Assembly (NCBI RefSeq): GCF_001039355.2
Contig: NW_019775607.1
Location: 84,580-148,579 of the forward strand
Reading direction: 5' to 3'
Origin: Lingula anatina
Taxonomy: Eukaryota > Brachiopoda > Lingulata > Lingulida > Lingulidae
DNA: 64,000 nucleotides
The notes beneath the pieces are model-generated. The model was given only the letters and a program-made list of their open reading frames with translations, ran no database searches and was not told the origin of the DNA. Below are positions 1 to 12,762 of the stretch, in pieces. The position numbers were made by a program, and so were the translations under genes. The first letter of the stretch is position 1; each line of letters starts with the position of its first letter.

Positions 1-2111
1 AGCAGGGACACTTCAGTTTATAATCCAGTTCATACTAGGACATATAACAAGAAAACAATGTTGGTAGGCTGTGTTTTTGTATAGGACCCATTAACTCCGT
101 ATTGATGCTGAAGCAACCAATAACGTTATAGCTAGTGTGGTGATTTAATTTTCGCGAAGTGATAAGGTGGCGATTCCTTGATACCTGTTTTTTATATTTC
201 TAGCAGAGGTGATGGTATCGTGGCTTGTAAACGTTACTAAATATATATTTATTAGAAAACAAGGTCATATAAACGTTGAATGGGAGATGCTCCCTGGAAG
301 CCATAAACGAATGTGTGTGTTTTTTTACATTGCAGGTGGATATTTGCAGCAGTTGGCCTCCTCCTTAATGGGTTAGCTTACATATGGGTACGTGTATGTT
401 TTTAGCGTTGGATCATGACACGCACACGCACGTGCAAGCACACTTATGCACTCACACTCGTGCACACGCGTAGCATATTTGATTGACAGATGGGTGATTG
501 AACACAAAGCCGTATGTCTGAAGGTGTGTGTGTGCGCGAGTGTGTGTGCATTTGTTAGTGTGTTTGTGCGCCCGTGCGCGGGTGTATTTTTAATGCAATT
601 TAAGATACCGGTATGAATACGAGGTTCATGAGTTGTTTTTTCCTTTTTTCCTTAGTACCCATTCACCTCCTCTGTATGGGTGAACATTGGCCCCCAGAGC
701 TTGATATACATAGGGTTCGGGTTTGCCAACACTGTGATAGCTCCTATTATGGGCGACTTGGTGGAGATACGACACAGAGCCGAGTACGGGCAGGTGTACG
801 GTCTAACCAGTGGTGCTTATTCCTTGGGTTTTATAACAGGTGAATAAGTAGAATTTGTAACTGGCATCATTGATTACACACGGTCTCCAGGTCGGCATAA
901 AACCCACCAAATACACACACACACACACACACATACACACACACACACACACACAGTGCAAAGGGCCTATGTGTTAGTTTGTTCCGTTACAAAACCATCA
1001 AACTGGATTTGTATTATGTATTCCTTCATTCTTGTTTTATTAAGAAATGATAATCGGATTCATGTTTTTATTGATTGCTTCTTTCAGGCACTGTTGGCGC
1101 TGGCGTACTTGTGGACGTCACATCATTTAACTGGTAATGACAATTATCTGTATACGCCTGTATGTATTTCAACATGGTGTTTTACAAATGCACGATAAAT
1201 GCCCCCTGTCTGCAGTTACTTTACCACATAAACAGCAACAACATCATGGTCTTTTACTCTCTATACGTAGCTGTTTTGCTGCGGATTCCCCATTGTATGC
1301 GAGGCCAGGGATTAGTGAGTGTTCGGGTAGAGGTTCTCAAGTACTATCTGTGACGTCATGCACGACGACAGATGACGTCACTTAATTGCAGTTAGGCACA
1401 GATAACGCGGTTTGAAATCCAGTAGATCCTTAATAATTTCAATTTTGATCCAGCATGTTTAATAATAAAGAATAAGGGCCTAAGTTAATATTTTAAAAGT
1501 CCAATACATTTTTGTGAATCTGTTGCATTATAATGTAAGCTTGATTCATTTTCTCCATGTTTCACAGGGTGTGTCGCGGCATCGCGGTGTTAATGATCCT
1601 GTACACTTGTATCTGCATCCTATTTCGTAACCCTAAAGGCACCAATCTAGACACAGAGGTGAACACTTGATTTCAATCTTTACTGTTGAGAGTGTCACGC
1701 TTTTCATAGAGCGACATGTGACGTCATTATTTCTTCAGTATAATTTGTTGTCACATATTGAATATTTACTATTTTTTTCGATATACTCTATTGTTGTATA
1801 GTGTTGAGTACCGGCGAGCTGTTTGTTAATGTGGCTTTTCTTCGAAAAGGTGAAGCATCACGGGAAAACGATTTTAAATACACGCGTCTTTATCGTGTTA
1901 CCCACGTGACCCATTTTATACAAATATTTTTTTTATCTTTTGTAAAAATGATTACATGTATTATGATATAATTATGGGCTCTGGCATTATAGCAATAACT
2001 TGTGATTGGTTTCTATTGCAGGACCCGGAAACCTTGAAGTTGGTGGGCAGTGAATTTACGGACAAATATGGCGCCCAAAAGTCACATGATATACCGATGT
2101 CTAACGAGTGA
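1..2111 (+). CDS. SLC18 (VMAT/VAChT)-like transporter, copy 1, 3' part only
   Basis: Last six coding exons of a major-facilitator transporter of the vesicular amine transporter family; the 5' part lies outside the window. Exons read 2-63, 336-387, 656-839, 1088-1133, 1568-1658 and 2022-2111 (TGA), all with GT/AG borders and matching phases. The 184-bp exon encodes the TM10-TM11 block (GFGFANTVIAPIMGDLVEIR, then EYGQVYGLTSGAYSLGF), which lines up with the VMAT/VAChT segment ending in LVD[LV]RHxSVYG. Exon sizes and phases equal those of the complete copy at 4007-11762, so the two are tandem duplicates. The protein ends about 30 residues after the last membrane helix (RNPKG), in a short acidic cytosolic tail. 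A polyadenylation signal AATAAA is at 2575-2580. Substrate is unknown; the TM10 and TM11 aspartates of VMATs are N and S here. Confidence 0.9.
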
Positions 2112-2288
2112 AGAACGGAAATAGGATTTTATTTTATTCATAAGGACGGAAGTCATACACAAACGTCTTCCAATTATATAACTTTATGAATTTGATGTGT
2201 TCTAATCATTTAAATCTAAACACATTTTTGATACTAGCATTGTTTCCACGTCCAAATATAAAGGAGGTTTCAAAATTCATAAGACTTT

Positions 2289-2854
2289 CCCAGCAGGCAA
2301 AGTGACGTTGGATCAACGTTGAAAACAGGTTGATACGTTGAACGTTGAATTGCCGTTGATCTACCTAAATTCAACGTAAAATGTAAAATCAACGTTGATC
2401 CAGCCACGTCAAAACACCGTCATAATGTGACGTTCACTCAACGTTGTATTTTGGTCATTGACTCAACGTTGTTGTTTGGTCGTCGTGATGAAAGACATGG
2501 ATTGTAATTTAAAATATTAATTATTGAAAACGTGATACTTTGTTTATTAATACTGTAACTAACTTTATCAAAATAATAAAAAAGTGTTTTAAAGTAAAAG
2601 TGACAGTTGTTTTGTGTCTTTAGTGAACTAGTGAATTCTCTTAACTTGTTATTCAGAAATACATTCCAATAAACTTCCTTGCAAGGTCAGCTAACACTCA
2701 CCCTGAGCTTCAGAGCTAACATGNCTAACACTAGGATGGATAAGTCGCTGTAAGTATGATGGACTGATATTAACAAAGTGACTGATCTCGGTGCCCTGTT
2801 ATGGATAGACAGGTTGAGGTGACTATGACTATATATATATATACATAGTTATTT

Positions 2855-2928
<74 letters not shown>

Positions 2929-3343
2929 GCCTATATCTTAACCTTGGAAATCCTAACTTAAAGGGCATACACATATACACTACGTATATTTAGCCATCAA
3001 ATATGCACTACCGCTAAACACATCCGGGCTAAAAGCGTGTAACATACTTAGGTGCAAAACATGCTTAGGAGCTAAATGCGTTGAAAAAATCAGACAAAGC
3101 AGGCACTTGGAAGTTTTTACAGTCTATGTTATAATTGTGTACCTGTGTTTTGTACCAAAAATAAAAACATTTCAGGTCATTTTAATGTCTTTTCATGCAA
3201 GAATGTTGTCTAACAATTGGGGTTGATACAATGTTGTTATCTGACGTAGATCCAACTTTCAAATCCAATGTTTATCCAACGTGTTATCAACGTTATGGTT
3301 CATCGTTGTTTCAACGTTAAAACAACATAATTTGCCCGCTGGG
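2289..3343. mobile_element. DNA transposon with GGCAAA-type terminal repeats and CAACGTTG motifs
   Basis: Left end CCCAGCAGGCAAA and right end, read inverted, CCCAGCGGGCAAA form terminal inverted repeats. The next 200 bases at each side are full of inverted CAACGTTGA-type words, so the ends can fold back. A TT dinucleotide follows each end outside the repeat, a possible 2-bp target duplication. There is no coding capacity in the interior, which holds an (AT)n run at 2861-2924 and a single N at 2724. It is therefore a non-autonomous element. I did not assign a superfamily. Confidence 0.7.
2861..2924. repeat. (AT)n microsatellite
   Basis: About 32 uninterrupted AT units inside the non-autonomous transposon at 2289-3343. 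Confidence 0.95.
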
Positions 3344-3679
3344 TTGTTAAAAGGAGATCGAAAGTAGTTTAATATGAAGCTGAAGTGTTGATATATTAAT
3401 AGCATACAATCTGCATTTAGATAATTACTTGTACAATTGCTCTATTCAGTGTGTCTCTAAGCGATGAATAATGTATTGTATTAACTTATTGTATTATTGC
3501 ATACAAATTGAATCATCTACATATATAAATTGAATTATCCACATGGATATAAACGCTCAAATCTGTGCATAATAACACGGCTGTATACATTAGGCTAGCC
3601 ATTTGTTTTCCTCCAGCCAACCCGAGCGGCCATTTGGAGACGTCTTGTCAACTGTAAAAATATCACTCACGGTGCTTTA

Positions 3680-3894
3680 GAGTGCATTCCCATAGATTTA
3701 GATCGATCCATCTAGATCGACCTAACTGCCTGGGGGTTCACACTAAATTGCTGTCAGCCGACCGCGCACGGTAGTTAATTACCCTCTTACAGCTTTAAGT
3801 AGGCGGGACAGACATTTAAGCCGGCTAAGCTGACAGTAATCTAGTGAGACTCCCCACAGGGATAGATCGATCTAAAACCTGTGGGAATGGGGTC
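3680..3894. mobile_element. 215-bp Harbinger-like MITE, copy 1
   Basis: A 215-bp element flanked by TTA on both sides (3677-3679 and 3895-3897). Its ends are imperfect inverted repeats (GAGTGCATTCCCA at the left; GACCCCATTCCCA when the right end is inverted), followed by a shared AGATCGATC word. A second copy of exactly the same length with its own TTA duplication is at 15962-16176. A 3-bp TWA target duplication is typical of PIF/Harbinger elements; family assignment is inference. It ends 112 bp upstream of the start codon of the complete SLC18-like gene. Confidence 0.85.
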
Positions 3895-4006
3895 TTAGAC
3901 TTGTGATTACTGTTCTGCGCTGTCGGTTTTCTAATAGTGTTCTATGTGGTTGCCTATTGCCATTACTGGTCAAATGAGATAAAGTACGAATGAAGAAAAA
4001 CAGAAA

Positions 4007-7000
4007 ATGTCTAACGAACTGCTAGACCCAGTAAGTGACGAAAGTGCTGCACAGGAAGACCCCCAGCAACCGGGACTGTGGTACCGTTTTCGGCGTTCCA
4101 ACACCCTGATAATCAGTGTAGTGTTTGTTGCGCTTGGACTTGAAGTAGCTCTTTCGACAACGCTAGGTAGGTGATTCTTCGTTTACATGTATTATACAAG
4201 TTGGCATTAGTCCGAACAAACGAGGTAGAGACATGAATTAAACAGTCTTATCACCATTACGTTTCACGGGTGACAACAATTAAACCTGATTTGACTGAAT
4301 TAATAACTGTTGAATAAATAATAATAATATATTATTATTTTTATTGGTGTATTTAAATTTGCTGTACACATAAATCAAGACAGGATGATAAGTCGGAATT
4401 TCGCAACATTTTGAAGCGCAAAAGTTGCCCCTTGCCTGGTTAATTGAAATAAAAAACATTCTTCTACATTTATGAATATATGTTACGATTTCGCATTGCC
4501 TTGGCATTTCAACACGAGCTCCCTTTGCCATACTTTTACCAGTTAGTTCATTTTTACTAAACTGGATTTACAGCAATCGTTTGTCATTTTATGAAAGTAG
4601 TACAATGTCGCGCAAACTGCAGCAGTCCTTTTGTCTTTTTTTTCATGTCACATATAGACAAAAAAATAAATAAATAAATAAATAAAAAAATAATAATAAT
4701 AAATGTATGGAGTTCCTCCAATTTCAGGGCAATATGCGTGAAATGCCTTGCAATTAAGACTAAATTTAGATGCGTTTGGAGGAAATAAGGGCGTAGATAA
4801 AGTCAATTAATACTTAGTAATATCCTGTAATAATGTTCTGCACTGTAAGTTTCATATCTCACATTAGACTTATAAGGGCCCATCGATCACTGTAACGTGC
4901 TCACTCTCTTCCTTTCCCGACTTGAACTCTGTCCCCATTAATAAAATGAGCTAAACAGCATAGAGCAAACTAGTGCAGAACTTCAAATTATCCCCTGAGA
5001 AAGCCCCGGGTTGAGTTTTTGCGAGATATTCACTGACATGACTTTGGCTGATTAATGACGTAATTTGTACTGTGAACAGCAGAGAAAATGGTCATCTATT
5101 AGCTAGAAGCATCTGTGAATATCTGCTGACAAATCTCTCTGTGGCCTTGATGGAGGGTAGATAAAAACCTTCGGTAGCGTAGGACCACTTTCGAATCTGG
5201 TATAGTGAACCGATGCAGCTATACGTATCGCTCCTCGCGAATTTAGGACTTAAGCCAAAATGTGCCCGCGTTACTCGTATGTTATGAATTTGTAGAAATG
5301 CCACTCTGTGAAACACTCGATAGTAGCCGGCTACAGGGTAGTCGGTTTGGTTAAATCTCTTACATGCACCTAAGCCTAATCAACTTAATGAAAAGGGGCT
5401 CCCATTTACAACCAGTAGATTAGTGTCCTAAAAATTTAAGGATCAGATACGGCCGACCCACTTGAAAGTTTGTCGCATAGTCCCCTAATAGACACTGAAT
5501 AGATTCCCCGAGTGGATTACACGACAAGCTTTCAACGGGTCGGTCTTATTTGATCCTCGGATCTGTTAGTTCTCGTATCAACTTTGGTTGTGAATGCGGC
5601 CTATCTGAAGCCCTGTCTCTATATATCGCCATCTAGAGCCCATCTTACCCTGCCTGCTGCTGGAAGGGGACACTGGCCAAGACTGCCGTGCTGTCGACAG
5701 TGGTCAGGCCAACGTCACCCTGCCCACCATCAACTATGCCGGAGACGGAGGGATTATCATTGGGATTAAAAACGTGGTGGAAGTGTTCGCTAAACCGCTC
5801 TGCGGAATCGTCATTGACAGGTGAGCTTTTTTTTTTATTTCTTTTCGTTTCATTTATTTCTTATTATCCCTTAGTTTCATATCCTATATACTGGGGCTTT
5901 TTGCGAAATCAAAAAAAAAAAAAAAAAAAAAAAACTTCTTATGCACTATGCTGTTGTTTGCAGATTTTGTTAAATTGTACAAATAGTATTATATATCGAG
6001 GGGAAATACATTGAATTCTATCTTAAAGGTGCATACGAACCGAGCATTGGTGGAGCGTGGATTCCCAGTAACACATGTAAACCACTTCTACTAGATTCTT
6101 ATATGACTCAAATAAATTCGACATGCCAAGGAATAAACTGAATAGATCGCTCGATCAGCCATAAAAGACCTTTAGACTGCTCCTTTCTTTAAATTTTTGG
6201 TTGTAAATTTAANNNNNNNNNNNNNNNNNNNNNNNNNNNNNNNNNNNNNNNNNNNNNNNNNNNNNNNNNNNNNNNNNNNNNNNNNNNNNNNNNNNNNNNN
6301 NNNNNNNNNNNNNNNNNNNNNNNNNNNNNNNNNNNNNNNNNNNNNNNNNNNNNNNNNNNNNNNNNNNNNNNNNNNNNNNNNNNNNNNNNNNNNNNNNNNN
6401 NNNNNNNNNNNNNNNNNNNNNNNNNNNNNNNNNNNNNNNNNNNNNNNNNNNNNNNNNNNNNNNNNNNNNNNNNNNNNNNNNNNNNNNNNNNNNNNNNNNN
6501 NNNNNNNNNNNNNNNNNNNNNNNNNNNNNNNNNNNNNNNNNNNNNNNNNNNNNNNNNNNNNNNNNNNNNNNNNNNNNNNNNNNNNNNNNNNNNNNNNNNN
6601 NNNNNNNNNNNNNNNNNNNNNNNNNNNNNNNNNNNNNNNNNNNNNNNNNNNNNNNNNNNNNNNNNNNNNNNNNNNNNNNNNNNNNNNNNNNNNNNNNNNN
6701 NNNNNNNNNNNNNNNNNNNNNNNNNNNNNNNNNNNNNNNNNNNNNNNNNNNNNNNNNNCACACACACACACCCCTGGCAACGAGCCTGGACCCAGTGGCA
6801 CCAGTTTTGTAACAGTTAGAATGGCTCCTGGAAGAGAGCCAGATGGTCATAAGAGTAAAACACTTGTATACATGCTATATTTTACAGCTTTTATTTTCAG
6901 ATTTGGACACAGACGACCCCTTCTCTTTGGCTCTATAATAACTGTATTTGCAACATTGGGTGAGTTTGCGCAGTTGATGTTAGTACAGTTTGAGACAATA

Positions 7001-10000
7001 TCTGACTTCGGTCTTTGTGCTGACATTAATAAAAGGCGCCAAATTTGTTTTTGGAAATTTTACAACAGCAGCCTAATAACGTTACGATAAGATCGGATTA
7101 AATGCTTTTCATAACTTGAACTACTTCTTCTTTCAGGGTTTGCTTTCCTCAGTGGTATGCCGATGTTGATGCTGTCCCGCTCTCTTCAGGGGCTGGGGTG
7201 TAGTCTTACCACAGTAGCCGGTAAGGTTTAATGGCAGGTCGTGCACCTTTTGGGTGGGTGGGGGATTTTTTTTTTTTTTTTTTTTTTTTTGGAGAGGGGG
7301 TTAGGGGAATAATCGCAGAGCCACGTACACTTCTACGATATCATTTTTTTCTTAAAAGTGTTATAAAAAATAAAAACATAACATACCATAACATAATCCT
7401 TCTACTAACACCAAGTATACATGTAGGCCTATGTCTCTTTACCAGGTATAGCTATGCTGGCAGAGGTTTATACTGACGATAATGAGAGGTCTAAAGCCAT
7501 GGCCAAAGCCTTCGGGGGGTATGCAGTGGGAGTCATGTGTAAGGAATTGAACCGAAATGTTAAAATAATATTTTTTTTGTCGGGCTGTATTGGGAGTTAA
7601 TTCCCTTCAAACTTTCTCTCTCTTTCTCCAATTGTAGAACTTAATATGAAAAATCAAATAATGTGAAAATTTCAGTGAATTTGTATTTTTGTTTTTTTTT
7701 TCATTCACCAATTGGTGATGAAACAATATATAAAACGCCTTTTGATACAATGTTTTGACTGGCAATACGGCTTGAATTAAAGGAAACCTAAGTGGAAAAA
7801 GTCTCGTATTGTATACAGGTAAACCCACGTGTGCCATCCATAGCCCTATGTAATGTGGCATCGCCGCAGGTAGCCAATGTAGTCAGACAAAGCAAATGGC
7901 AAAATAATGACGTTAATGCCAGCAGTAAGAGGTTTAAAGCAGTTTAACCCCATAAAACAGACATTTTTAATTGTAATTTTGTTAAGTTAATAACTTGCAA
8001 CCAAAATCAACATTCGTATAATTTTATGTCAATAAAACTTGCCGTTCATACATTTTAATTAAAATTTTCAGTTGGATTTCCATTCGGAAGTTTCACGTAC
8101 CAGTTCTTTGGAAAGGAGATGCCGTTTTTAATTCTGGCATTTATTAACGTCCTAGATGCAAGTAAGTTCTAGCACACTTATTTTCTTCTCTGGGAGGTGT
8201 TTAAAATAGTAAAACTGATCATCAATTGCAATCGGTATCCTTGTAATTTGCCTGAGGTACTCCACATTGCATAATGAATCCTCACCTTATACTTATCTTC
8301 TTGACTCTTCTTTTTCATAGCTTTCTATATTAAATCTTTACAATGGAATTTAGATATACTTGACTTGTACGTATACTGTACATGTACACGGAAATCGTTG
8401 CACCCTAAACAAGTATTTACATGAACGTGTATATGTCACTGATATATAAAGCGATAATATAGATTGATGGTGAGGTGAACTGAAAGTTGATTATTTTGTG
8501 TAAAGTAGGCCTTATTGTTTTATTTCCTTTTTTTCAGTTTTCCGTGTAATAATTGTAGCCCCTGAAAAACTGGTAGGTATCTCCAATAACCCTATCGAAT
8601 GATAAAATGTTAATGATATGATAAATCGTGAACGCAAAAAATGCTCATTCTAGGGAAATAAATTCAACAGCTATATTTGAATTGATAGATTTTATTTAGG
8701 CACAATGAATTATTATTCGAGTCATAGGCAGGCATGGAGGGGTGATGTGTGTTCTTGACAGCGTGCGCGTGCGTGCTTGTGTTTGGCGGGGTTGGAAGAA
8801 AATTCGAATTACACGTTGACTTTTAGAATTCAGACAACAATATTTCAAAACTATTAGGCTCAAACGCAAGTGAACATACATTTCCCTAGTAATTCTGTAC
8901 TTGTGTTTTTGGTCCTCCAGGTTCAGCCGTCTTCTCTCGGTGCTTGGAAAGACTACAAGGAGCTGCTAACAGACCCATACCTAATTCTTGGTTTCGGTAA
9001 GAACGCCATCAAACCATTTTAAGTAACCTGTGGAATTACATAAGTCCCGCATTCATTAGTTCTGTCAAAAATATTTTAACGCCACTACAAGTGAAAATAA
9101 TAACAACTGGGTATTAGTTAGAGTTTATGAAATAGTTTGCCGCTGAAGCGCTTGATAGCGATGTCGTCTTATATATCCTACATAACTGCCAAATAATTGC
9201 ACTGACCACTAGCACTTTATTTTTTGCTAGGCTACACAATCATGTACACCCTGGGTATAGGAGCGAGTCTGGCTATAGTATCACCCTGGATATTAGAAGA
9301 ACAGCTTGCGCGAGTGTGGGAGATAGGTAAGCTGAGCGTGTTTCACAGGGCGATGCCCCATTGTGTAAGCTTACTTTGCAATAATCGCAATTCGTACGTT
9401 TATCCTAAAAGCTACAAATTCGTTTCAAGAAATTTAAGAGTTTAGGGCCTAATTTGGAACAGACGTTTGGATGCATTGATTTGGCTGAACGAAAATGGTG
9501 ACGTTGCATCACCCTACCCAGTATTTAGCGCTATGGGTTGATATTATCAAAATCCATTTCAATGGGTATTTCACTTTAATTAATGAATCTTTGCACCTTA
9601 ACCAACAAGCCATTCAACCGTAAACCATACAGAATGGTTTCAAGATGGCAACTAAGCGTATTGTTTTGTCAAATTGTAGGTGGCGTATTTTTAGTAGCAG
9701 CCATACTACAGCTAGGGGCGCAGTTTATTTATGGGCTAGTGGCAAGAAAACAATGGTGGCAAGTATCTTTGGCTCATTTTTTAAAAAGCGTTGTGTTAAG
9801 AATGACATTCCACTAGGAATCTTAGACATTTTCCCTTCTCGTTATACTTTGTATATTTGAGATTATACTTTGTACATGTGAATGCCCCTTACAATGCAAT
9901 TTTAGACAAATGAGCAGTATTAAAAACGACATGTGCACGTTCATAACAACACGAGGATTCCAATTTTATCACATACCTTTGTTTGAATATGATATAACAG

Positions 10001-11762
10001 CAGCACTGCTGAAATGTTTGCCGGAAAACCAAGGAAAAGTTCGACATGTGATGAATAAAAAATGAATCGTTTATTCCAGGTGGATGTTTGCAGCACTGGG
10101 GCTACTTTTTAACGCGGCAGGGTATATATGGGTGAGTGGCAAAATATTACAGCGCATATACCGTGAACCTATTTTATAATTAATTTTTTTCAAGAAGAAT
10201 TAATGCGAAAGCAATGGTAATCCGCTGGGAACCTTTCCAATAACTTTGTACAATTGACATTTGGCTCACATACTCTAAACAGTACTTGGGGATAACCCTA
10301 TGCTACAAAACTAAAACGACCAGAGAACAGTCTCATAATGTGTTATATCAAAGACATGTACGCTGAACATATACATACATACATACATACATACTTATTC
10401 ATAAGCCGTTACCATCGGTTAACTAAAGAATACAGCGGTGAAAATATGCTTTCCCTTGCTTGCACGCACATAATTAAAACTTGCACATTAATGAGGATGT
10501 TTCACATTCCAGTACCCGTTCTCTAGCTCGGTGTGGGAAGACATCGGTCCTCAAGGCCTGATATACATAGGTTACGGGTTTGCCAACACTGTGATAGCTC
10601 CTATTATGGGCGACCTGGTGGAGATACGACACAGGTCCGAGTATGGGCAGGTGTACGGCCTAACCAGTGGGTTTTACTCTCTGGGGTTTATCACAGGTAG
10701 ATGTATATGTACATCGCTTTTTTAAAGTGCCCATTTTTTTCATACGGTAACGTTACGCTAAGGCAAGCTTCTTACGATTGACCATATTTACTTGCAGAAG
10801 CCTAAACATGGGGAAGCCGAACGCTGTGTTACATGTATACTCAGTAAACACAAAACGTTACTTTGACGTTACCATAACGTTGATATAACCAAAAAACGCT
10901 ATGGTATCGTTATAGTGTTTGCTGGGTAATTTCTAGTGTGCACGTTCATTCTAGTACTTCGGTTTTTGGCTGTGTAGATATGAATGAATTACCTGTTTTA
11001 ATTAATAAAAACGCCTATGTAAATGACAACCCGTTTCACATTTAACCTGAATAATGGGTGATGGTTACTTACGCTGATTATTTCGTATATGACTCTTATA
11101 TATATATTTCCCCTAAATTTGTGAAAAATAGTTAAAAAATATTCCAGGCACTGTTGGAGCCGGTGTTCTTGTAAGCCTGACGTCATTCGACTGGTAAATA
11201 AATATTATACACGTTTCTTTTTTTCTGGTATTTCGCCCGTCAATTTGAATTTCTGTTTTTTTTTTTTTTTGTTTTTTTTTTATCAAATAAAACCAATTAA
11301 CATTAGGCGGATCCAATTAAGCGTACATGATCTTGACCAGCGTAGTTAAAAGAGTAACGCTGTAGCCAAAATGATAATAATTCAGTTGTTTCTGCCGACT
11401 TGTACTTGTCAATAACCTATTGTTTATTTTATTTTCAGGGTCTGTCTTGGTATAGCTATAATTACCGTACTTTACTGCTGTACATGTGTCTTTTTCCGTA
11501 ACCCACAGCGTAAAAATATAGATCCACTGGTAAGCCATTACTTGCATCCAAAATGCGTGCGCCAATAAATATACGTATCTCTATGAATATATATATGTAT
11601 ATATATATTCTTTATTTATCTATTCTGTTTAACCTTTAAGTTAAAACTCGTTGTTCGACACAGTTTAACTACAATGGCGTCTGTTCATTTTAGGATACGG
11701 ACATTAGCAAGCTGGTTAACAACTTGGGAATGAATGACTACGGGGCCAATCACTTTGACTAG
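4007..11762 (+). CDS. SLC18 (VMAT/VAChT)-like vesicular transporter, copy 2, complete
   Basis: Fifteen exons: 4007-4166, 5637-5820, 6901-6959, 7137-7220, 7446-7538, 8072-8161, 8538-8572, 8921-8996, 9231-9326, 9680-9755, 10080-10131, 10513-10696, 11148-11193, 11439-11529 and 11694-11762. Total 1395 nt, 464 aa, within the SLC18 size range. TM1 is VVFVALGLEVALSTTLEPILP-like; a short lumenal loop (about 40 aa, with one NVT sequon) replaces the long glycosylated VMAT loop. Then come the TM2 lysine in GIKNVVEVF, TM4 with SRSLQGLG, and the family signature VYTDDNERSKAMAKAFGG before TM5. Such proteins are 12-helix proton antiporters of synaptic or secretory vesicles. Compared with human VMAT2, K138 and R189 are kept, but D33 is E, E312 is L, D399 is N and D426 is S, so monoamine transport should not be assumed. 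The N block at 6213-6758 falls wholly in intron 2. Confidence 0.93.
6213..6758. other. Assembly gap (546 Ns)
   Basis: Run of N in intron 2 of the complete SLC18-like gene, followed by a short (CA)n. No exon is missing, since the reading frame and family alignment are continuous across it. Open reading frames running through the Ns are meaningless. Confidence 0.99.
10840..10926. mobile_element. Short palindromic MITE, AACGTTA-rich
   Basis: Begins CTCAGTAAACAC and ends GTGTTTGCTGGG, which inverted is CCCAGCAAACAC. Internal AACGTTA-like words are arranged as inverted repeats over 87 bp. It lies in intron 12 of the SLC18-like gene. It resembles in style the larger CCCAGC-ended element at 2289-3343, but is a different sequence. 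Confidence 0.55.
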
Positions 11763-12721
11763 GAACCACCAAGTCCTTGATTGTGATCCTGTTGTTCATT
11801 GCCGTCGTTGCTCATCGTGGGTGTGCTAGACAGAACAACAACTCGATCAGGTCCTTTTTACATCGAGCAGTACGGTTTCCGCGTCGCTGCAATTTAAGAG
11901 ATTGATAACTCAATAGCCTGGTCCTGTTTTCATTTAACAAAATGACACGATTAGTTTATTGGATTAACTTTGATTGGCACATTGGGGCTCGTGAGAGGGT
12001 GCATATGTAAAACTACGCCAACGGAAAACTAGAGCTGTACAGTCAACCGTGCTCAACTGAAAGTCAACACATGAGCTTCGTGCGGAGTCTGTGGCATATC
12101 TTTTACTTTTGCGCCGTGTGTTTTGCAGTTTTTAGTCCGTTCACATTAGAAAAATTAACCGCGACATAACTGCAGTTACCCGTAAACTGTGTTTGTAAAA
12201 TTCAACAAATGCGAACGGTACTGTATTTACGACATAAATAGTCACTATGAATTCGTTTGTATACGAATCCCACAATGGGAGAAAGTTGCGGAGTAGGGAA
12301 GGAAAAAGAGTTTGGGAGGCGGGCGTTATACTGTACATCTAGAAGACCTAATCATATTCAGACCAATCAACAAAACCTGTCATATATTTCCTTAGATGTT
12401 CTATGTGCTGATTATCATTACACTGCGGCAGAAACTGTAGCTTCTACAGCTACCGCACTTATTTATTTATAATCATTATGGTTCCCGTTTTTAGTCTGCT
12501 GAGATTAATTTTCTAGGTTTTCGGATTAGTCATATCGATAGAAATGTTCTTTAAATTCATGATTTAAGTGTCATTATGCAATAACAGCTAACGCAATTTA
12601 CAACTCTCATTTCAATATCCAAATATATGTAGAGTCTTGTCTCATTTCAATATCCAAATATATGTAGTGCATGTGTCCTGTCACGTAACTTGTCCAGAGG
12701 CCAGTGTGAAGTCTTCCACCT

Positions 12722-12762
<41 letters not shown>

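Noticed and set aside
6172..7090. Long open frames on both strands across 6213-6758
   Set aside because: They exist only because Ns are read as open codons.
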